The notes under the pieces were generated by a model. That model worked only from the letters and a program-made list of their open reading frames with translations, did not search any database and was not told the origin of the DNA. From NCBI RefSeq assembly GCF_010998615.1, contig NZ_JAAEAH010000098.1, positions 1-34,186 on the forward strand: a stretch of DNA of 34,186 bases, in the 5' to 3' direction. The DNA comes from Myxococcus sp. CA023. GTDB taxonomy: Bacteria > Myxococcota > Myxococcia > Myxococcales > Myxococcaceae. A program made the position numbers and the translations under genes. Positions 30,405-34,186 of the stretch are shown one piece after another; the stretch's first letter is position 1; each line of letters starts with the position of its first letter.

Positions 30405-31744
30405 GCTCAGCCCGCATCCTCGTTGTGGATGATGACCCGCAGGCCCGCGATTTGCTCCAGCGCTTGCTGGGGCCGCTGGGGGCGGTGACGCAGGCTCCGG
30501 ACCCGCGCCGCGCCACCGAGCGCATCGCGGAGGGCGCCTTTGATTTGGTCCTCACGGACATGGCCATGCCCGAGCCGGGCGACGGGCTGAAGGTGCTCCA
30601 TGAGGTGAAGGCGCAGCTGCCGGACACGCCCGTGGTGGTGGTGACAGCCTTCGGCAACATCGAGGGCGCGCTGGACAGCATCCAGCAGGGCGCCTTCGAC
30701 TACCTGGCGAAGCCCTTCGACGTGGACGCGATTCTGCGCGTGGCGCGCCGGGCGCTGGAGCAGAAGCGGCTGGTGGAGGAGAACCGCTCGCTGCGCCAGC
30801 AGGTGGAGCGCGGTTCGCTGATGCTGGTGGGCCGCAGCCCGGCGCTGCTGGAGGTGTACAAGCACGTGGCGCGCGCGGCGGCCAGCAACGTGCCAGTGTT
30901 GATTACGGGCGAGACGGGCACGGGGAAGGAGATGGTGGCGCGCGCGCTGCACAAGCGCTCGCCGCGCATGAACGGGCCCTTCATCCCCGTGGACTGCGGC
31001 GCGATTACGGAGTCGCTGATGGAGAGCGAGCTGTTCGGCCACGCGAAGGGCAGCTTCACCGGCGCGTCCGGCGCGCGGCGAGGCGTCTTCGAGGAGGCCA
31101 GCGGCGGCACGCTCTTCCTGGATGAGATTGGCGACGTCGGCATGAAGGTGCAGTCGCAGCTCCTGCGCGTGTTGCAGGAGGGCGAAATCCGCCGCGTGGG
31201 TGAGAGCGTCCCCGTCAAGGTGGACGTGCGCGTGGTGGCGGCGACGAACAAGGACCTCAAGGCGCGGGTGGCGGAAGGCCTCTTCCGCGAGGACCTGCTG
31301 TACCGCCTGGACGTGGTGCACCTGCACCTGCCACCGCTGCGGGAGCGGAGCGAGGACATCCCCGCGTTGGTGGAGCACTTCGCCGGGCGACATGCGCGCG
31401 GCGGCGTGCGGCCGGTGGTGACGTCGGAGGCGAACGCGCGCCTGGCGGCCTACGACTGGCCGGGCAACGTGCGGCAGTTGGAGAACGTGGTGGCGCGGGC
31501 GCTGGCGCTCAACGTGACGGGCGTCCTGGGGCCCCAGGACTTCCCGGAGCCCATTGGGGATGCGTCCACCCCGAAGATGGCGGGCCTGGCGGGCGACATG
31601 CCGAGTCTGGCCGAGCTTTCCCGCCGCTACGCCGCGCAGGTGCTCCAGCACGTGGGCGGCAACAAGAGCGAGGCGGCGCGCCTGCTCGATGTGGACCGCA
31701 AGACGCTCTACAAGCTGCTGGAGGCCCCGGAGGCCGAGTCGTAG
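30401..31744 (+). CDS. NtrC-type sigma-54-dependent response regulator
   Basis: The 447-residue protein has a receiver domain with the acidic pocket Asp10-Asp12 and phosphoacceptor Asp53 (LVLTDMAMP), and Lys103-type KPF near residue 104. A sigma-54 activator AAA+ domain follows: Walker A GETGTGKE (170-177) and Walker B GGTLFLDEIGD. The sigma-54 contact loop reads GSFTGA at 217-222 instead of the usual GAFTGA. The Fis-type helix-turn-helix at the end is GGNKSEAARLLDVDRKTLYK. It would activate sigma-54 promoters on phosphorylation by the adjacent kinase. Target genes are not visible here. The stop is 15 nt before the end of the convergent TerB-like gene. Confidence 0.94.
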   Translation: MSSARILVVDDDPQARDLLQRLLGPLGAVTQAPDPRRATERIAEGAFDLVLTDMAMPEPGDGLKVLHEVKAQLPDTPVVVVTAFGNIEGALDSIQQGAFDYLAKPFDVDAILRVARRALEQKRLVEENRSLRQQVERGSLMLVGRSPALLEVYKHVARAAASNVPVLITGETGTGKEMVARALHKRSPRMNGPFIPVDCGAITESLMESELFGHAKGSFTGASGARRGVFEEASGGTLFLDEIGDVGMKVQSQLLRVLQEGEIRRVGESVPVKVDVRVVAATNKDLKARVAEGLFREDLLYRLDVVHLHLPPLRERSEDIPALVEHFAGRHARGGVRPVVTSEANARLAAYDWPGNVRQLENVVARALALNVTGVLGPQDFPEPIGDASTPKMAGLAGDMPSLAELSRRYAAQVLQHVGGNKSEAARLLDVDRKTLYKLLEAPEAES

Positions 31745-31759
31745 CGCGCGCGGCGGACG

Positions 31760-32086
31760 TCAGTTGGTGACGCCCAGCAGCTCCCGAATCTGCCGCAGCA
31801 TCTCGATTTCGGCCGCGTGCACGCTGCCGTCGCTGGCGATGAGCGTCTTCGCCTCCCGGATGACGGCGGAGGGGTTGGTGCGCAGGATGCCCATGTTCGG
31901 CGGAGGCAGGGGCTCGTTGTTCCGCAGACAGCGCGTCAGCGCGGCCAGCTCCGGCAGGGGCACGCTCATGCCTCGCGCAGTGTCCAGGATGTGTTCAATC
32001 TCGGAGTGCGCGACGCGGCCATCGACGGTGGCGACCTGGAGCAGCAGCTTGAGGACTTCGACGTGGAATTGTTCTTCGGGGCTCAT
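31760..32086 (-). CDS. Small TerB-like helical protein
   Basis: The 108-residue cytoplasmic protein has two related helical halves: LLLQVATVDGRVAHSEIEHI near the N-terminus and TLIASDGSVHAAEIEMLRQI near the C-terminus. The A-x-DG-x-V-x-x-x-E-I pattern is that of TerB/DjlA-type domains, whose acidic residues may bind metal. TerB proteins are known from tellurite resistance and stress operons, but no other ter gene is near. It is the last of three minus-strand genes and starts 6 nt after the SRPBCC gene stop, so it is probably in the same operon. The role is unknown. Confidence 0.72.
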   Translation of the reverse strand: MSPEEQFHVEVLKLLLQVATVDGRVAHSEIEHILDTARGMSVPLPELAALTRCLRNNEPLPPPNMGILRTNPSAVIREAKTLIASDGSVHAAEIEMLRQIRELLGVTN

Positions 32087-32092
32087 GTCCCG

Positions 32093-32584
32093 CTAGGCTG
32101 GCTTTTCCAGGGACGCCCGTCCACCTATTGACGGCGTCAATGCGCGGCGGAGCACCGAGTGGCGGTGCTCGAAGAGGCGCCGGATGAAGGCCTCCGCCAG
32201 CCAGCCGCCGAAGCGGGGCTCGAAGTCGAGCTGGTCGATGATGTCGACGCCGGCGTGCGCCTCGATGATGCGGCGCTCGTGCCGCCACTGACGCATCGCG
32301 CTCATGGGGGACTCCTCGACGAAGCGGCGTCCCGGCTCCAGCTCGCGCAGCGTCAGGTCGGACCAGCCCACCGGCAGCACGCCGCCCAGCAGCAGCTTGC
32401 TGCGGAACAGCGGTTGGCCCGGCTCGAAGGGCACGTCCCCGAGCCCCGCCACGCCCGGAGGCGCCGTCATCCGCAGGTACGGGTGCATCTCCATGGAGAT
32501 GCCCTTCATCGACGTCACCCACGCCCAGGCTTCAGCGGGAGTGACCTCCACGTACGACTCGAAGCGGAGACTGCGGGTTGCCAT
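32093..32584 (-). CDS. SRPBCC (START/Bet v1-like) family protein
   Basis: The 163-residue protein begins RSLRFESYVEVTPAEAWAWV, the strand-then-helix opening of SRPBCC hydrophobic-ligand-binding proteins. WSDLTLRELEPGRRFVEES, a His/Arg-rich strand (WRHERRIIEAH), IIDQLDFEPRFG and a long C-terminal helix with the typical FIRRLFEHRHSVLRRAL follow. Such folds carry or modify lipids, polyketides or other hydrophobic compounds. The gene is 19 nt downstream of the SDR gene on the same strand and 6 nt before the TerB-like gene, which suggests a shared transcript and perhaps a shared substrate with the SDR. Function is not determined. Confidence 0.78.
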   Translation of the reverse strand: MATRSLRFESYVEVTPAEAWAWVTSMKGISMEMHPYLRMTAPPGVAGLGDVPFEPGQPLFRSKLLLGGVLPVGWSDLTLRELEPGRRFVEESPMSAMRQWRHERRIIEAHAGVDIIDQLDFEPRFGGWLAEAFIRRLFEHRHSVLRRALTPSIGGRASLEKPA

Positions 32585-32603
32585 GACGCCCCCGGTCTGC
32601 GTG

Positions 32604-34184
32604 TCACCACGCGGTGTGACGGTAGTCCTTGAAGAAGTTGCCCCAGACGTACTCGCCGCTGTTCTCCGAGGCGATGATGGGGTCCACCACCCGCGCCGCC
32701 CCGTCGACGATGTCCAGCGGTGGCTGGAAGTCCAGCTCCTGCACCTTGCGCTCCGCGTGCTGCGCGGGGTCCTCGTCGGTGACCCAGCCGGTGTCCACGG
32801 CGTTCATGTAGATGTTGTCGCGGGCGTAGTCCGGCGCGGAGGTCAGCGTCATCATGTTGAGCGCCGCCTTCGCCATGTTGGTGTGCGGGTGTTTGTCCGT
32901 CTTCGTCCCGCGCGAGAAGCTGCCCTCCATCGCGGAGACGTTCACCACGTGGCCGGGGGACGAGCGGTCCCTGAGCATCAGCGGCTTCAGCTTCCCGACG
33001 AGGATGAAGGGCGCCACCGCGTTGATGAGGTGGACCTCCAGCATCTCCGCCGTCTGGACCTCGGCGAGCCGCAGCCGCCACGAGTTCACGTCCCGCAGGT
33101 CCACCTGCTGCAGGTCCGCGTCCAACCGGCCCTGCGGGAAGAGGGCGCGCTCGTCACCCTCCTGCTCCAGGTTGTAGGGCAGCATGGACAGCGCGGCGGA
33201 GGAGTGGATGCCCAGCGCCGGGTCGCTGCTGCGCCAGGTGGTGGCCAGCTCCGAACCGCCCGCGTTGCCCGCGCCCAGGGCGGCCGGTTGCACCGTCGAG
33301 ACGCAGGCGTCATGGCCCGCGAGCAGCGCGCGCGCCGCCGCCGGCAGGTCGTCCGCGCGGCGCATCTCTCCCGGCAGCAGGTGGCCGTAGAAGCCCGGCG
33401 GCCGGCGCACCGTCTGCGCGGCGTTGTTGATGAGGATGTCCAGGCGCTCGTGCGTCTGCTCGATGTACTTCGCGAAGAGCTCCACGCTGGGCGCGTGCCG
33501 CAGGTCGAGCCCGTGGATGTGCAGCCGGTGCGCCCAGTCAGCGAAGTCCGGTTCCTGGACGTAGCGCTGCGCGGCGTCGTTGGGGAAGCGCGTGGTGGCG
33601 ATGACGCGCGCGCCGGAGCGCAGCAGCATCAGCGAGGCCTGGAAGCCAATCTTCACCCGGGCGCCGGTGATGAGCGCGACCTTCCCATTCAGGTCAGCGC
33701 GCTGCGTGCGCTTGGCGTAGTTGTAGTCCGCGCACTCGATGCACATCGCGTCGTAGAAGAAGTGCAGCTTGCGGTACTCGGCCTTGCAGACGTAGCAGCG
33801 GCGGGGCTGCTCAAGGATGCGCTCCGGCCCTGCCTCCGTGGGGGGCGGTGGGGGCAGCGCGGGCACCGTGAAGATGGCGGAGCGGCGCAGGGTGCGAATC
33901 TCCGTCGTGGCGCGGATGGCGCGGTCGTGCTCGCGCTTCGTCTTCTTCCTGTCTCGGCGCAGCGCCTTCGCCATCCGGGACTTGGTGTCGCGGTCCGGGT
34001 GCAGCACGCGGCCCGCGGCGCTCAGGAAGGCGATGCGGTCCTCCTCGGGGAGGCCGGCCAACAGGAAGCGGTCCTCGCTGATGGCCTCCAGGAGCTGGGT
34101 GATGCGGCGTACCTCGTCCAGGGACAGGGGGGCAGCGGGCGGCGCTTCGGGAGCGGGGGTCGGAGCAGTCTCGGCGAGCTTCAT
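32604..34184 (-). CDS. SDR-fold protein with N-terminal four-cysteine ribbon and no catalytic Tyr
   Basis: The 526-residue protein has an N-terminal helical/basic region of about 125 residues. Cys130, Cys133, Cys148 and Cys151 (CYVC, CIEC) follow and look like a zinc ribbon. A short-chain dehydrogenase domain starts with GKVALITGARVKIG; the usual TGxxxGxG keeps only the first and last Gly. It also has ILINNAA (253-256 NNAA) and NVSAMEG with Ser417. The YxxxK pair reads TNMAK: Lys439 is kept but Thr435 sits at the Tyr place. A long insert (about 258-375) separates NNAA from the rest. The start at 34184 is 2 nt from the window edge, so a longer N-terminus is possible. It leads a three-gene operon with the SRPBCC and TerB-like genes. 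It may be a dehydrogenase with an altered mechanism, or a binding protein. Confidence 0.83.
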   Translation of the reverse strand: MKLAETAPTPAPEAPPAAPLSLDEVRRITQLLEAISEDRFLLAGLPEEDRIAFLSAAGRVLHPDRDTKSRMAKALRRDRKKTKREHDRAIRATTEIRTLRRSAIFTVPALPPPPPTEAGPERILEQPRRCYVCKAEYRKLHFFYDAMCIECADYNYAKRTQRADLNGKVALITGARVKIGFQASLMLLRSGARVIATTRFPNDAAQRYVQEPDFADWAHRLHIHGLDLRHAPSVELFAKYIEQTHERLDILINNAAQTVRRPPGFYGHLLPGEMRRADDLPAAARALLAGHDACVSTVQPAALGAGNAGGSELATTWRSSDPALGIHSSAALSMLPYNLEQEGDERALFPQGRLDADLQQVDLRDVNSWRLRLAEVQTAEMLEVHLINAVAPFILVGKLKPLMLRDRSSPGHVVNVSAMEGSFSRGTKTDKHPHTNMAKAALNMMTLTSAPDYARDNIYMNAVDTGWVTDEDPAQHAERKVQELDFQPPLDIVDGAARVVDPIIASENSGEYVWGNFFKDYRHTAW

Positions 34185-34186
34185 CT

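Noticed and set aside
28386..31651. Large minus-strand frames opposite the histidine kinase and response regulator
   Set aside because: The plus-strand genes have intact catalytic motifs; the minus frames have none.
1..34186. CRISPR array, tRNA, rRNA, insertion sequence or prophage
   Set aside because: No regularly spaced repeats, cloverleaf-like stretches, transposase or integrase motifs, or phage structural genes were seen on either strand.

Overview
The window is about 34 kb of very GC-rich DNA with dense genes, strong G/C preference at third codon positions and short spacers. Gene content suggests a myxobacterium (Myxococcus/Corallococcus-like, order Myxococcales): a long coiled-coil protein behind a Pro/Ala linker, a PATAN-type protein, a transmembrane Ser/Thr kinase, several predicted lipoproteins with TPR or coiled-coil bodies, an NtrC-type regulator, and a SUF operon. 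The taxonomic call is inference from gene content and composition; no rRNA or other marker is present. I saw no tRNA, rRNA, CRISPR array, insertion sequence or phage gene.

Layout. 1-5792 (+): the end of a coiled-coil protein, HemW (haem chaperone, radical SAM), a membrane TPR protein, and a PATAN/degenerate-J/TPR protein. 5969-10431 (+): a tightly coupled five-gene cassette resembling the pseudopilin part of a Tad/Flp system. It holds TadE-like, TadG-like, second TadE-like, a single-pass protein with a duplicated domain, and a 59-codon Flp-like prepilin. No Tad ATPase, platform or secretin gene is in the window. 10456-11640 (-): a substrate-binding lipoprotein of the branched-chain amino acid type. 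11825-18130 (+): rrf2-sufB-sufC-sufD-sufS-sufU-sufT, almost every junction overlapping, behind a site that matches the IscR type 1 core at 12 of 13 positions. 18182-20083: divergent DJ-1/PfpI-family gene and isoaspartyl peptidase/L-asparaginase lipoprotein gene.

20153-27633 (-): in transcription order, a GAF protein, a transmembrane Ser/Thr kinase, a 1259-residue TPR/DUF3857 lipoprotein whose transglutaminase-like core lacks the expected Cys and His, and a secreted Trp-rich WxxGxW-type repeat protein with a His-rich tail. 27634-28460: regulatory DNA around an 80-residue secreted Ala/Lys/Glu/Pro-rich protein, including a perfect 12-bp terminator stem and a good sigma-70-like promoter facing the GAF gene. 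28461-31744 (+): coiled-coil lipoprotein, membrane histidine kinase and NtrC-type response regulator, the last two overlapping. 31760-34184 (-): an SDR-like protein with a four-cysteine ribbon and no catalytic Tyr, an SRPBCC protein and a TerB-like protein, probably one operon.

The clearest functional unit is the SUF operon: desulfurase (SufS), sulfur acceptor (SufU), scaffold (SufBCD), accessory maturation factor (SufT) and an Fe-S-sensing repressor candidate. The least described units are the small Tad-like cassette, the kinase/DUF3857/WxxGxW cluster, and the Tyr-less SDR family protein.
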